Below are positions 17,404 to 25,916 of a DNA stretch of 64,000 bases, in pieces (within the stretch, counting starts at the first letter, position 1; each line of letters starts with the position of its first letter). The stretch comes from Mesorhizobium atlanticum (GTDB lineage: Bacteria > Pseudomonadota > Alphaproteobacteria > Rhizobiales > Rhizobiaceae), in the NCBI RefSeq assembly GCF_003289965.1, contig NZ_QMBQ01000008.1, positions 1 through 64,000 on the forward strand. Direction: 5' to 3'. Both the position numbers and the translations under genes were made by a program. Below the pieces are notes generated by a model. That model was not told where the DNA came from. It ran no database searches and saw only the letters and a program-made list of their open reading frames with translations.

Positions 17404-18981
17404 ATGACAGAAGTCGCGATACGCCGAGCGGACTTCATGATGGTCCTCGCTTATGCCTCGGATCTCGCCACCGGCCATTCGCGCGATTTCGCGCTGAAAT
17501 CCTGCGTGCTAGCAATGCGGATCGCCGAGCTTGCCGGCGTTTCGGAGCAGGTTCGGCGCAACGCCTATCACCAATCCATGCTGCGTTATGTCGGCTGCAA
17601 CGCCGACACCGACCTTCTCTCAGGCCTCTTCGGCGACGAAATCGCGCTTCGTCAGGATCTCGTCGGGCTCGACATGGGTAACCGCGCGGAACTGGGCAGG
17701 GTCTTCGTGCAAGCCTTCAAGCGGTTCTATTATGATCTCGAGCCTGACGCGCAAGCCAAGGCCATCGAGGCCGCGATGTCGCAGGCGCTCGCCGTGGCCC
17801 GCCCGGTTCTGACGGCCCATTGCGAGGTGGCGCAGCGGATCGGCGAACGACTCGGCCTGTCTGGCGAGATTCGGCGAAATCTCGGACAAATCTACGAACG
17901 CTGGGACGGCAAGGGCCTGCCGCGTGGACTGAGCGGCGAGGATGTCCTGCCGGCCGTGCGCCTGATCACGCTGGCGCAGGACGCGATTGCGCTCAGCGAC
18001 GCGGTCGGCATTGACGGCATGGCCGAGACCATCGCCAGTCGCGCCGACGGCCCATACGAGGCGGATCTGGCCCGGCTCGTCTCGGCCAATGCGGCGACGC
18101 TGATGCGGGGTATCGGCGCCACGGTCGATCGCGAGACGATCCTGGCGCTGGAACCCGATCCGCCGGTCACCCTGGACGAGGGGGCTTGCGACGAGGCGTT
18201 CCTCGCCATCGCTGACATGATCGACATGCGCATGCCGTTTACGCAGGGCCATTCGCGGATGGTGTCGGAACTCGCCGCGGGCGCAGGAGCAAGGATCGGC
18301 CTGCCCGCCGCCGATATCCGCGCGCTGCGCTGGTCGGGCTGCATCCATGACATCGGCGAACTCGTGGTGCCCGTGGCGACCTGGATGCGCAACGGCCCCC
18401 TGTCGGTGCGCGAGCGCGACGCCGCGCAGCTACATGCCTATTACGGCGAGCGGGCGCTGGCTTCCTTCGGCCGTGACGGCGATGCGATGGGCGCGCTGGT
18501 ACTGCGTCATCACGAGCGCCTGGACGGTTCGGGATATCACCGCAAGGTCGGCGGTTCCGACCTGTCTCCGGCAGCCAGGATCCTGGCTGCCGCCGAGGCT
18601 TTCCAGACGTCGCGCGAGGAGCGTCCGCATCGCAAGGCGCTGTCCAGCGAGGCGGCGGCGGCACAGCTGCGCGTGGCCGTTCGTGACGGCTGTATCTGCC
18701 CCGAGGCCGCCGAGGCCGTGTTGTCGTTCGCCGGGCAGCAGTCGCGCCGGACCTTGCCGCAGGCATTGGCCGGCATGACGCCGCGCGAGATCGAGGTGCT
18801 GCGCCTCATCGCCGCCGGCCTGACCGCGAAGGAGACGGCTCGCAAACTCGATATCTCGCCCAAGACCGCCGACCACCATATCGAGAGCGTTTACTCCAAG
18901 ATCGGCGTCGGGACCCGCGCCGCCGCCGCGCTCTATGCGGTCGAGCACGGCCTTGTCCGGCCAGGCGAAATGCCGGCATAG
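17404..18981 (+). CDS. Tandem HD-GYP-like regulator with LuxR-type HTH
   Basis: 525 residues. The second HD-GYP module (about 275-420) keeps HDIG (near 315) and HHERLDGSGYH (near 368), the last with His in place of the GYP proline. The first module (about 15-200) looks like a degenerate copy: GHSR and ERWDGKGLP survive but the HD pair does not. A LuxR HTH (GMTPREIEVLRLIAAGLTAK...) closes the protein at about 458-525. The protein could bind or hydrolyse c-di-GMP and control transcription directly. The ATG at 17404 is behind gggggg. The two genes downstream, including a signal-less AmiC-like binding protein, may feed it a ligand. Confidence 0.85.
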   Translation: MTEVAIRRADFMMVLAYASDLATGHSRDFALKSCVLAMRIAELAGVSEQVRRNAYHQSMLRYVGCNADTDLLSGLFGDEIALRQDLVGLDMGNRAELGRVFVQAFKRFYYDLEPDAQAKAIEAAMSQALAVARPVLTAHCEVAQRIGERLGLSGEIRRNLGQIYERWDGKGLPRGLSGEDVLPAVRLITLAQDAIALSDAVGIDGMAETIASRADGPYEADLARLVSANAATLMRGIGATVDRETILALEPDPPVTLDEGACDEAFLAIADMIDMRMPFTQGHSRMVSELAAGAGARIGLPAADIRALRWSGCIHDIGELVVPVATWMRNGPLSVRERDAAQLHAYYGERALASFGRDGDAMGALVLRHHERLDGSGYHRKVGGSDLSPAARILAAAEAFQTSREERPHRKALSSEAAAAQLRVAVRDGCICPEAAEAVLSFAGQQSRRTLPQALAGMTPREIEVLRLIAAGLTAKETARKLDISPKTADHHIESVYSKIGVGTRAAAALYAVEHGLVRPGEMPA

Positions 18982-19071
18982 GGAATCCACCCCATGTGCG
19001 CCCGCTGCGGGGCGCGCATCGTGATCCTGTCGACGGACCAATGGTGGCCGCGACCGACAGGAGGAAATCCG

Positions 19072-19344
19072 ATGCTTCTCGCAACGACCAAGGTGGCGGA
19101 CGTCGACCACTTCATCCGTATCTTTTCAACCAAGGGCGCCGACAAGCGCCGGCTGCACGGCTCGAACGGCGCAACCGTGTTCCGCGACCCGAGCGAACCA
19201 GACCGTGTCTGGGCGATCTTCGACTGGGACGCCGAGGGCTGGAAGAATTTCGTGTCGGATCCGGAGGTGCCGGCGATCCTGCAGGAAGCGGGCCATGTCG
19301 GCAAGCCGCAGGCGGCACTGCTACTCGGCCACTACGAGGCCTGA
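19072..19344 (+). CDS. Small ABM/ferredoxin-like dimeric alpha-beta barrel protein
   Basis: 90 residues (MLLATTKVADVDHFIRIFST... to LLLGHYEA). Size and pattern of beta-alpha-beta repeats with WAIFDWDAEGW suit a dimeric alpha-beta barrel protein, of the antibiotic-biosynthesis monooxygenase or stress-response kind. No catalytic residues can be named. The start has an excellent ribosome site, aggaggaaa. It lies between the HD-GYP/LuxR regulator and the AmiC-like protein on the same strand, so it is probably in their operon. Confidence 0.7.
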   Translation: MLLATTKVADVDHFIRIFSTKGADKRRLHGSNGATVFRDPSEPDRVWAIFDWDAEGWKNFVSDPEVPAILQEAGHVGKPQAALLLGHYEA

Positions 19345-19426
19345 CGTCCCGCCGCGCGTCACCTGCCGTCGGCGGCGGCGCGCCCGACAAAACCCAGAAG
19401 ACGAACCCCATAATCGGAGAATTCAG

Positions 19427-20560
19427 ATGGATCCGAAGCCCATCAAGATCGGCCTAATAGCCGAACTCACCGGCCCATTGTCCTTCATGGGCATCGCCAA
19501 CGCCAACCTCAGCACCATGCTCGTCGATGACATCAACGCCAAGGGCGGCCTGCTCGGCCGGCCGGTGGAACTCGTCGTCGAGGATGGAGAAACGATCGAC
19601 AGCGTCGCCAAGGCGAAAGCCGCGAAACTGGTCGACGTCGACAAGGTCGATGTCGTCGTCGGCGGCATCTACAGCTCAACCCGCCTGGCCATCAAGAGCG
19701 AGGCGGTCACCCGGGGCAGGACGCTCTACATCTATACCGAACAGTATGAGGGACAGGAAAACGATCCCCTGATCTTCTGCACAGGTCCCGTGCCTGCACA
19801 GCAGGTCGAGCCTCTGATCCCATGGCTTATGAAGTCCACCGGAGCCAGGAAATTCTATTTGCCGTCGGCCGATTACATCTGGCCCCATTTGCTGAACAAA
19901 GCCGCGAGCCGGGCGGTGCGCGCCAATGGCGGCGAGATCGTCGGCGAGGAGTATTTTCCGCTGGACACCGTCGATTTCCGGCGCACGGTGCGGCAGATAA
20001 TGGCGAGCGGCACCGACGTGGTTTTCAACACCATCGTGCCGCCGGGCCTGACGCCGTTTCTCGAAGAACTGCACAAGGCCGGTTTCGGCAAACGCGGCGG
20101 CAGGATCGTCTGCACTTACTTCGACGAGAACTTCTTCAATCTGGTGCCGTCCGAGCAGATCGAGGGCCTCCACAGCTGCCTCGACTACTACCAGGAACTC
20201 GACGAACCGTTCGGCCGCGCGCTCTTGCGCCGTTACAGCGAACGGTTCCCTGGAGGCGCCACTTTGACTGCGGGCAGTGGGTGCACCGGCCACTACCGCG
20301 CAATCAAGATGTGGGAAGCAGCGGTGAAGGAAGCGGGCAGTGTCGAGCGCGATACGGTTATCCGGGCACTTGACCACGTCCGGATCAGTGAAGGCCCTGG
20401 CGGTCCGGCCGAGATGGTTCCCGGACAGCACCATGTTCGCATGAACATGTACATTGCTGAGGCGCAGAACGGTCGATTCCGGGTCGTGAAGAATTTGGGT
20501 CCGATCGATCCCAACGAGAGCATGCTTACCGATGGGTTCCGTCTAAGCAACGTGGGGTAA
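19427..20560 (+). CDS. AmiC/UrtA-like amide-binding protein without signal peptide
   Basis: 377 residues, type 1 periplasmic-binding fold. It follows AmiC of Pseudomonas closely in order of segments: IGLIAELTGPLSFMG, then VVVGGIYSSTRLAIK, YTEQYEGQEN, PSADYIWPHLLNK and ADVVFNTIV-like DVVFNTIVPPG. The N-terminus is MDPKPIKIGLIAE, with no export signal, as in AmiC, the cytoplasmic amide sensor that regulates AmiR. No permease or ATPase follows. Short-chain amide or urea-like ligand is the family expectation. An upstream in-frame start would cross the spacer. The ribosome site ggaga is 8 bp before the ATG. Confidence 0.85.
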   Translation: MDPKPIKIGLIAELTGPLSFMGIANANLSTMLVDDINAKGGLLGRPVELVVEDGETIDSVAKAKAAKLVDVDKVDVVVGGIYSSTRLAIKSEAVTRGRTLYIYTEQYEGQENDPLIFCTGPVPAQQVEPLIPWLMKSTGARKFYLPSADYIWPHLLNKAASRAVRANGGEIVGEEYFPLDTVDFRRTVRQIMASGTDVVFNTIVPPGLTPFLEELHKAGFGKRGGRIVCTYFDENFFNLVPSEQIEGLHSCLDYYQELDEPFGRALLRRYSERFPGGATLTAGSGCTGHYRAIKMWEAAVKEAGSVERDTVIRALDHVRISEGPGGPAEMVPGQHHVRMNMYIAEAQNGRFRVVKNLGPIDPNESMLTDGFRLSNVG

Positions 20561-20619
20561 CCAGCGACCGTCGACCGTTTTTCTCCGAATTGGCGGGGGG
20601 CAGCTGAACGGCGCCCCGT

Positions 20620-20754
20620 CCTGCCATCCATCCCGGCCAGCAACAATGCACCCGACCTGCACATGATGTCATGGCCGCCGAAGCGGCCGTAACCAACGCC
20701 ATCACCCGCCAAGGTCGGTGTCGCTGCGGGGCGGACCAGTCGGCTAACGGCCAT
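20620..20754 (-). pseudogene. Degraded fragment related to the 78-residue membrane protein
   Basis: Reading the minus strand gives MAVSRLVRPAATPTLAG, then GGHDIMCRSGALLLAGM. This parallels LCLAAAPTFAAMG and DGHDMMCMSGTPVLGGM in the intact 78-residue gene at 21482-21718. The match stops before that protein's last membrane segment. It appears to be a decayed duplicate lying between the AmiC-like gene and the methyltransferase gene. Confidence 0.5.
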
Positions 20755-20755
20755 T

Positions 20756-21403
20756 CTACGGTTTTCGAAAGAAGCCCGACAAAATATTCGGGCCGGCTTC
20801 GCCGGGCCGCAGCCTGATCTCATCCTCGAAGCAGTTCAGCGTCACGCATTCGAAGCCGGAATGCGCGAGCAACGTCACCAGCGAGTCGCGGTCGAAATGG
20901 TGCAGGTGCTCGTTGGGCAGGCGCATGCGCCACTTGGCAAACCATGAGTCGCCGTCGGCGCCGAGCTCGCGCCAGCGGCAGTAAGGGACGGCGACGGCGA
21001 GCTGCCGGGTCTTCAGGCGGCCGAGGAAACTCAGGTCCGGGATGTGTTCGAGCACGTCGAACATGGCGACGAGATCCCACGCGCTGGCGAGCGCCTCATC
21101 CCAATCGACAAAGCGGACACCTTGGGGCAGTGGAAACTCGGCGATATCGCAGCCGGCGCAGTCGGCGACGCCGGTTATCTTCGCGGCCTCGATGAAGGTG
21201 CCCGTGCCATATCCGATCTCCAGCACGGAGCGAGGAATCTCGCCGGTGATGCCTAGCACCCAGCCAAGCCGCTGGTAGCCGAGCTTGATGGTCCGGTCGC
21301 TCAGGTCCTCGTAATAGGAAATGTATTTCTTGTCGTACTTGATCGGCGTGAAGTCGATCTGGTGGATCACGCCGAACCTGTCCACCTCATAATTGTCCAG
21401 CAT
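20756..21403 (-). CDS. SAM-dependent class I methyltransferase
   Basis: 215 residues. Motif I is VLEIGYGTGTFIEAA (about 60-74), followed by an acidic loop CDIAEF and the motif DLVAMFDVLEHIPDL, typical of Methyltransf_11/23 small-molecule or glycan methyltransferases. The conserved HLHHFDRDSL stretch near the C-terminus is common in methyltransferases acting on sugar or polysaccharide precursors. Substrate not determinable. Monocistronic by spacing. Confidence 0.85.
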   Translation of the reverse strand: MLDNYEVDRFGVIHQIDFTPIKYDKKYISYYEDLSDRTIKLGYQRLGWVLGITGEIPRSVLEIGYGTGTFIEAAKITGVADCAGCDIAEFPLPQGVRFVDWDEALASAWDLVAMFDVLEHIPDLSFLGRLKTRQLAVAVPYCRWRELGADGDSWFAKWRMRLPNEHLHHFDRDSLVTLLAHSGFECVTLNCFEDEIRLRPGEAGPNILSGFFRKP

Positions 21404-21481
21404 TCAGACGCCGCCTCCGCATGCCGAATTCTCTACATGGCAGAGCTAAACGCAACGTAACGGGAAAGCTGAGCGCTTGCG

Positions 21482-21718
21482 TCAAATCGCGTTGGTGCGC
21501 CTGGCCAGGAGCCTCAGCCACGGCGCCAGATGGAAGCCGGCCATCAACAGATACATTGGCGTCATGCCGCCGAGCACCGGGGTGCCCGACATGCACATCA
21601 TGTCGTGGCCGTCATAGGCGGCCGTCAGCAGCCCCATCGCTGCGAAAGTCGGAGCGGCGGCGAGGCAAAGCCAGTCGGCGAGGCCGAAGCTGCTCGGGCG
21701 AGGGGAGTCGATGCTCAT
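21482..21718 (-). CDS. Small two-helix membrane protein, unknown function
   Basis: 78 residues with two hydrophobic segments: WLCLAAAPTFAAMGLLTA and GMTPMYLLMAGFHLAPWLRLL. Between them lies the Met/Cys/His-rich motif DGHDMMCMSGTP, which could bind metal ions. The gene has a very strong ribosome site (ggaggtggatatc before ATG). It lies 103 bp downstream of the DUF899 gene on the same strand. A decayed paralogue is at 20620-20754. The frame upstream of the ATG belongs to nothing recognisable. Confidence 0.75.
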   Translation of the reverse strand: MSIDSPRPSSFGLADWLCLAAAPTFAAMGLLTAAYDGHDMMCMSGTPVLGGMTPMYLLMAGFHLAPWLRLLARRTNAI

Positions 21719-21821
21719 GATATCCACCTCCTGAAGCGGACAGGTTTTCAAGCCCATCAAAACACGGGCGTGGCCAGATCGGCTCCGGCGACGTGCAGGC
21801 CGCCGCCGGAGTCGCTTCAAC

Positions 21822-22571
21822 TCAGGCGTTCTTGTTGCGGAACGCCGCTTCGCCGGCATCCGACACCTCGACCCATCTCTGATCGGGGGCGGCGCCCGCT
21901 TCGTAATTGTCGTGCCAGTTCCACCACTTGTAGGTCTGGGTCTGCGGATAGCCCTCGGGCGAATCCTCCCACACCTCCTGACGGCCGAGCGGCGTGACGT
22001 CGAGATAGCTCCACACGGTGCCGAAGGCCTCGTCGCCGCGGTTGTTGACGAAATAGGTGCGGAAAATGCGCTTGCCGTCATGGATGAAGACGTTGTGGCC
22101 GTGCCATTGATCGACGCCGAAATCCTTATCCCAGCTGTCAGTGATGGTGTACCAGGGCATTTTCCAGTCCATCTGTTGCTTCAACCGCTGGATGTCGGCC
22201 TGTGGCGCGCGCGAGGCATAGGCAAGCGTGGTGTCGCGGGCGTTGAGATGGGCGAGGTTGCCGACCATGTCGGCGCCGAGCGAGCAGCCGCGGCAGGCAT
22301 GTTCCGGCCAGCCATAGACGCCCGGCTCGAAGAAGGCGCGGTAGATGACGAGTTGGCGGCGGCCTTCGAAGAGGTCGAGCAGGCTCGCCTTGCCGTTCGG
22401 GCCTTCGAAGACATATTCCTTCGTGACTTCCATCCACGGCATGCGGCGGCGTTCGGCGGCCAAAGCGTCGCGGGCGCGGGTGAGCGCCTTTTCCTTCACC
22501 AGCATCTCTTCATATGCGCCTTCCCATGCTTCCTGCGAAACGACCGGCGGTGTCTTCATGTGTTGGGTCAT
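21822..22571 (-). CDS. DUF899 thioredoxin-like protein
   Basis: 249 residues of the DUF899 family (thioredoxin-fold domain). Segments EYVFEGPNGKASLLDLFEGR, then HACRGCSLGADM, carry a CxxC-like pair (C-R-G-C), and the tail has VWSYLDVTPLGRQEVWEDSP. Family members are often found under control of their own or a neighbouring HTH gene. It is divergent from the regulator at 22693 with about 120 bp of shared promoter space. Function unknown; redox activity is plausible from the CRGC. Confidence 0.88.
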   Translation of the reverse strand: MTQHMKTPPVVSQEAWEGAYEEMLVKEKALTRARDALAAERRRMPWMEVTKEYVFEGPNGKASLLDLFEGRRQLVIYRAFFEPGVYGWPEHACRGCSLGADMVGNLAHLNARDTTLAYASRAPQADIQRLKQQMDWKMPWYTITDSWDKDFGVDQWHGHNVFIHDGKRIFRTYFVNNRGDEAFGTVWSYLDVTPLGRQEVWEDSPEGYPQTQTYKWWNWHDNYEAGAAPDQRWVEVSDAGEAAFRNKNA

Positions 22572-22692
22572 TGCTCTTGTCCCGTTCTTGGGTTTGGTTG
22601 GGGGTGACGCGGACAGACATAGGACCGCATGCTGCGATGGTGAGAGTTACAAGTGTGGCGCGATTTGCTGCGGCGAGCCCTGAGGCGACTGC

Positions 22693-23913
22693 ATGGACTC
22701 GCTGATCAACGCCGCCGGCCGCGCCCTTGCCGCGGGCGATCCGCTCGGCGCCTTGAAGCGCGTCGCGCTGCGCGACGATGCGCCGGCGCTGGCGCTGCGC
22801 GGCATCGCGATGGCGCAGCTCGGCGATTTCGCCAAGGCCAAGGCGTTGCTGAAGGACGCGGCGATGGCCTTCAGTTCGAGGGAAACCGTCGCCCGCGCGC
22901 GCTGCGTCGTCGCCGAGGCCGAGATCGCGCTGGTCTCGCGCGACCTCGGCTGGCCGGAGAAGGCTTTGCGATCCGCGCGCGCCACGCTTGCCGCGCATGG
23001 CGACCGGCTGAACGCCGCCTATGCTGGCAGCCTCGAGGCGCGCCGCCTCATCCTGATCGGCCGGCTCGACGAGGCCGAGCGGCTGCTCTCGGACTTCGAT
23101 CCGGCGCCGCTGCCGCCGGTCGCGCGCGTCGCGCATGAACTGGCCGCGGCGGGCATTGCGGTGAGGCGTCTGAGGACGAAAGCGGCGCGCTCGGCATTCG
23201 GCCGGGCATCGCTGGCCGCTTACGAAGCCAACATCCCGGCCTTGAAGGCCGAAGTCGAAGCGGCATCCCTGGTCCTGAATACGCCGGTCGGCCGACTGAT
23301 CGCGCGTGGGACGGAGAAAGAGCTGCTGCTCGACGAGGTCGAAGCGTTGCTGACCTCGGGCGCGCTCGTCGTCGATGCTTCCCGCAACGTGGTCCGGGTG
23401 GCCGACGCGGTCGTTTCGCTGGCAACGCGGCCTGTATTGTTCTCGCTGGCGCGCACGCTGGCCGAGGCATGGCCGGCGGATGCCTCGCGGGAAGTGCTGT
23501 TGAGACGCGCCTTCCGGGCAAGGCATGCGGATGAATCGCATCGCGCACGGCTCAGGGTCGAGATGGGTCGCCTGCGCGCCGAGCTCGCCGGGGTGGCGGA
23601 GATCAATGCCACGGCAGCCGGTTTTGCGTTGACGCCCTTAAAGGCTGCCGAGGTCGTCGTGCTGGCGCCGCCGGTCGAGGAAGAGCACGGCGCGGTGCTT
23701 GCCTTCCTGACCGATGGCGAGGCGTGGTCCAGCTCGGCGCTGGCGATCGCGCTTGGCGCCAGCGCGCGCACCGTGCAGCGGGCGCTGGAGCAGCTTTCGG
23801 CCGAGCACAAAGTGCAGGCGGTCGGCCGCGGCCGGGCGCGCCGCTGGATGATGCCGCCGGTGACCGGATTCCCGACTGTGTTGTTACTCCCGGGTCCGCT
23901 GCCGACCGACTAG
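22693..23913 (+). CDS. HTH-type regulator with alpha-helical repeat region
   Basis: 406 residues. About 1-300 is almost entirely helical, with Ala/Leu-rich TPR-like repeats (ALKRVALRDDAPALALRGIA...). A C-terminal winged-helix segment follows near 330-390, containing SSSALAIALGASARTVQRAL and the basic GRGRARRW. No receiver or ligand domain is evident. It is divergent from the DUF899 gene and followed at 32 bp by a beta-propeller protein, so it likely regulates both. Seen in rhizobia next to DUF899 genes; that pairing is recollection, not proof. Confidence 0.7.
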   Translation: MDSLINAAGRALAAGDPLGALKRVALRDDAPALALRGIAMAQLGDFAKAKALLKDAAMAFSSRETVARARCVVAEAEIALVSRDLGWPEKALRSARATLAAHGDRLNAAYAGSLEARRLILIGRLDEAERLLSDFDPAPLPPVARVAHELAAAGIAVRRLRTKAARSAFGRASLAAYEANIPALKAEVEAASLVLNTPVGRLIARGTEKELLLDEVEALLTSGALVVDASRNVVRVADAVVSLATRPVLFSLARTLAEAWPADASREVLLRRAFRARHADESHRARLRVEMGRLRAELAGVAEINATAAGFALTPLKAAEVVVLAPPVEEEHGAVLAFLTDGEAWSSSALAIALGASARTVQRALEQLSAEHKVQAVGRGRARRWMMPPVTGFPTVLLLPGPLPTD

Positions 23914-23945
23914 TTTGCGGCCATTGTTCGAAATGGAGATCGAAA

Positions 23946-24596
23946 ATGAAACGAGCCGCTGCCGAGATCCTGCGTGAATATGGACCGTTCCCCGGCATCG
24001 ACCGTGTCAACGGCGTGACCTATGACGGCAAGAATGTCTGGTTCGCCAGCGGCGACAAGCTGAACGCGCTCGATCCCGACAGCGGCAAGATCGTGCGTTC
24101 GATCGATGTCGCCTCGGATGCCGGAACGGCCTTCGACGGCGAGTATCTCTACCAGATTGCCGAGGATCGCATCCACAAGGTCGACCCGAAGATCGGTAAG
24201 ATCGTTGCCACCATTCCGGCCCCCGGCAATGGTGGCGATTCAGGCATGGCCTGGGCCGAGGGTTCGCTCTGGGTCGGCGAATACCGGGCGCATAAGATCC
24301 ATCAGATCGATCCTGAAACGGGCAACGTGATCCGCACGATCGAATCAAAGCGCGTCGTCACTGGCGTCACCTGGGTCGACGGCGAGCTCTGGCATGCCAC
24401 CTGGGAGGGCGAGGAGGGCGACCTGGTGCGCGTCGATCCCGCCACGGGCGACGTGCTGCAGGAGCTGGCGATGCCCTCCGGCGTGTCGGGGTTGGAATCC
24501 GACGGCGGCGGCTGCTTCTTTTGCGGTGGCGGGAGCAGCGGCAAGATCAAGGCCGCGAAGCGTCCGGGACATAGAGCAATTCCAGGAAAAGTGTGA
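23946..24596 (+). CDS. Beta-propeller (streptogramin-lyase-like) protein with repeat-derived C-terminus
   Basis: 216 residues with repeated strand patterns such as VNGVTYDGKNVWFASGDKL and GSLWVGEYRAHKIHQIDPET, each about 40 residues, like Vgb/glutaminyl-cyclotransferase beta-propellers. About five blades are visible, so it may be shorter than a full propeller. A Cys pair occurs in GGGCFFCGGGSSG. No signal peptide. The reading frame runs into the dispersed repeat at 24572, which provides its last eight residues and the TGA stop. The ATG at 23946 has ggagatcga upstream. Confidence 0.65.
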   Translation: MKRAAAEILREYGPFPGIDRVNGVTYDGKNVWFASGDKLNALDPDSGKIVRSIDVASDAGTAFDGEYLYQIAEDRIHKVDPKIGKIVATIPAPGNGGDSGMAWAEGSLWVGEYRAHKIHQIDPETGNVIRTIESKRVVTGVTWVDGELWHATWEGEEGDLVRVDPATGDVLQELAMPSGVSGLESDGGGCFFCGGGSSGKIKAAKRPGHRAIPGKV

Positions 24597-24670
24597 GCGG
24601 TTTTTCCGTCCGGAATTGCGTAGAAACAAGGAGATAGAGCGGTTCGCCGTTTCCGCGGTGAAACGCTCTA
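24572..24670. repeat. Dispersed 99-bp palindromic repeat, copy 1
   Basis: Starts tagagcaattccagg and ends with aaacgctcta. It is built from two hairpin-forming halves: gcaattcc pairs with ggaattgc, and gagcggttcgccgtttc pairs with the gaaacg-rich end. A second copy with the same words is at 53596-53699. Such elements recur in Mesorhizobium genomes. Here it overlaps the 3' end of the beta-propeller gene. Confidence 0.85.
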
Positions 24671-24708
24671 GCGCGACAAGTAACGGACTGGCGGAAAGGG
24701 CGGCGCGG

Positions 24709-25797
24709 TCAGGCCGCTTCGCGCGCCGGTCGCGGCATGGGCTTGCTGGGTGCCTTCGCGACGTTCGGCCGGTCGACATGCGCCCAGGCCGGCCGCTCGA
24801 ACAGGAAGGTGCCGAAGCCGATGCGCTTGACGATGAAGTAGAGAACCACCGGGCTGACGACCGAAACAAGCAGCACCGCCAGGCTCAGCATCCCGGTGTC
24901 GGTCAGGAGGCCGCTCGCCAGCATGACACCGCGGAAGATCGACATCGGAATGGTGAAGGCGACATAGACGACCAGTGAATGCTCGCCGAGCCAGCGCAGC
25001 CATTCCATCGAGGCGAACTTCGACAGGAAGCCGCCGGCAACGCACAGCGCCACCGCGCCGGCCACGGCAAGCGCCAGATGCAGCGGCGGCCAGGCCGCCA
25101 GGCCCATCTGCATGCCGACCGGTTGCACGGCGTAGCCCGGCGAATAGACGAGCAGGCCGTTGACGACCGCCCAGCCAAGCAGGCCGGCAACGGCGACCGC
25201 CGGGCGCGCCTGTGTCCATTCCACCAGCCGGAAGATCAACGGCGCGAGCACGAAGCCAAGATAGAAGAACACGAAATAGGCCGCGAACTGCTCGAGTGCG
25301 TAGCTGTCCGGCTTCGGCGCCCACATCTGCAGCGCGGCGGCAGCCAAGATGACGATCCAGTGCGGCACTCTGAATTCGCGCAGCACGCGGATGACGATCC
25401 CGAAGACCGCCAGCATGTAGATGAACCACAGCACGCCATAGGGCTGGACGATGGCCATTGCGAGGTCGTGCAGCATGCCGGCGGGGTCGCGGCTGAAGAT
25501 GCCGATCTTCAGCCCGATCGAGATGAGCGCCCACAGCACGTAGAAATAGAGATAGTGGACGACGCGGCGGTCGACATAACGCCGCCACGGCCGGTCGATC
25601 ACCTGCGACAGGAACAGGCCGGAGATCAGGAAGAATTCCGGCATGCGGAAGGGCGTCGCGAAGCCGATGACATAATGCAGGAAGCCGACGCCGCCGGTGT
25701 ACTCGCCGGTGTTGTAGGCCGAGTACATCATCACCACCAGGATGATGGAAAGGCCTTTTGCCGTGTCCACCCACGGCATGCGGTTGGGGCTGCTCAT
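24709..25797 (-). CDS. Acyltransferase family 3 (OpgC-like) membrane protein
   Basis: 362 residues with about ten membrane helices. It starts with the family's WVDTAKGLSIILVVMMYSAY region and continues FRMPEFFLISGLFLS, including the catalytic-type Arg-Met/Pro-Glu-Phe-Phe pattern, with hydrophobic helices up to LFERPAWAHV. These proteins transfer acyl groups to periplasmic glycans or surface polysaccharides. The ATG at 25797 begins MSSPNRMPW; a start at 25863 would add a 22-residue extension without support. Monocistronic. Confidence 0.88.
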   Translation of the reverse strand: MSSPNRMPWVDTAKGLSIILVVMMYSAYNTGEYTGGVGFLHYVIGFATPFRMPEFFLISGLFLSQVIDRPWRRYVDRRVVHYLYFYVLWALISIGLKIGIFSRDPAGMLHDLAMAIVQPYGVLWFIYMLAVFGIVIRVLREFRVPHWIVILAAAALQMWAPKPDSYALEQFAAYFVFFYLGFVLAPLIFRLVEWTQARPAVAVAGLLGWAVVNGLLVYSPGYAVQPVGMQMGLAAWPPLHLALAVAGAVALCVAGGFLSKFASMEWLRWLGEHSLVVYVAFTIPMSIFRGVMLASGLLTDTGMLSLAVLLVSVVSPVVLYFIVKRIGFGTFLFERPAWAHVDRPNVAKAPSKPMPRPAREAA

Positions 25798-25916
25798 GCG
25801 CGATCTCAAGGAAAATTCAACTGCCAAGATTGTAGCGGACCGGCGAATGCCCCGCAGCAACAAGCTTACGATATCGTAAACGGAAACCTTGTTTGGGGCC
25901 TGCGTTAACCATCACC

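Noticed and set aside
16070..17407. 445-codon plus-strand frame
   Set aside because: Antisense to the phospholipase D gene with two HKD motifs. No start signal or known family.
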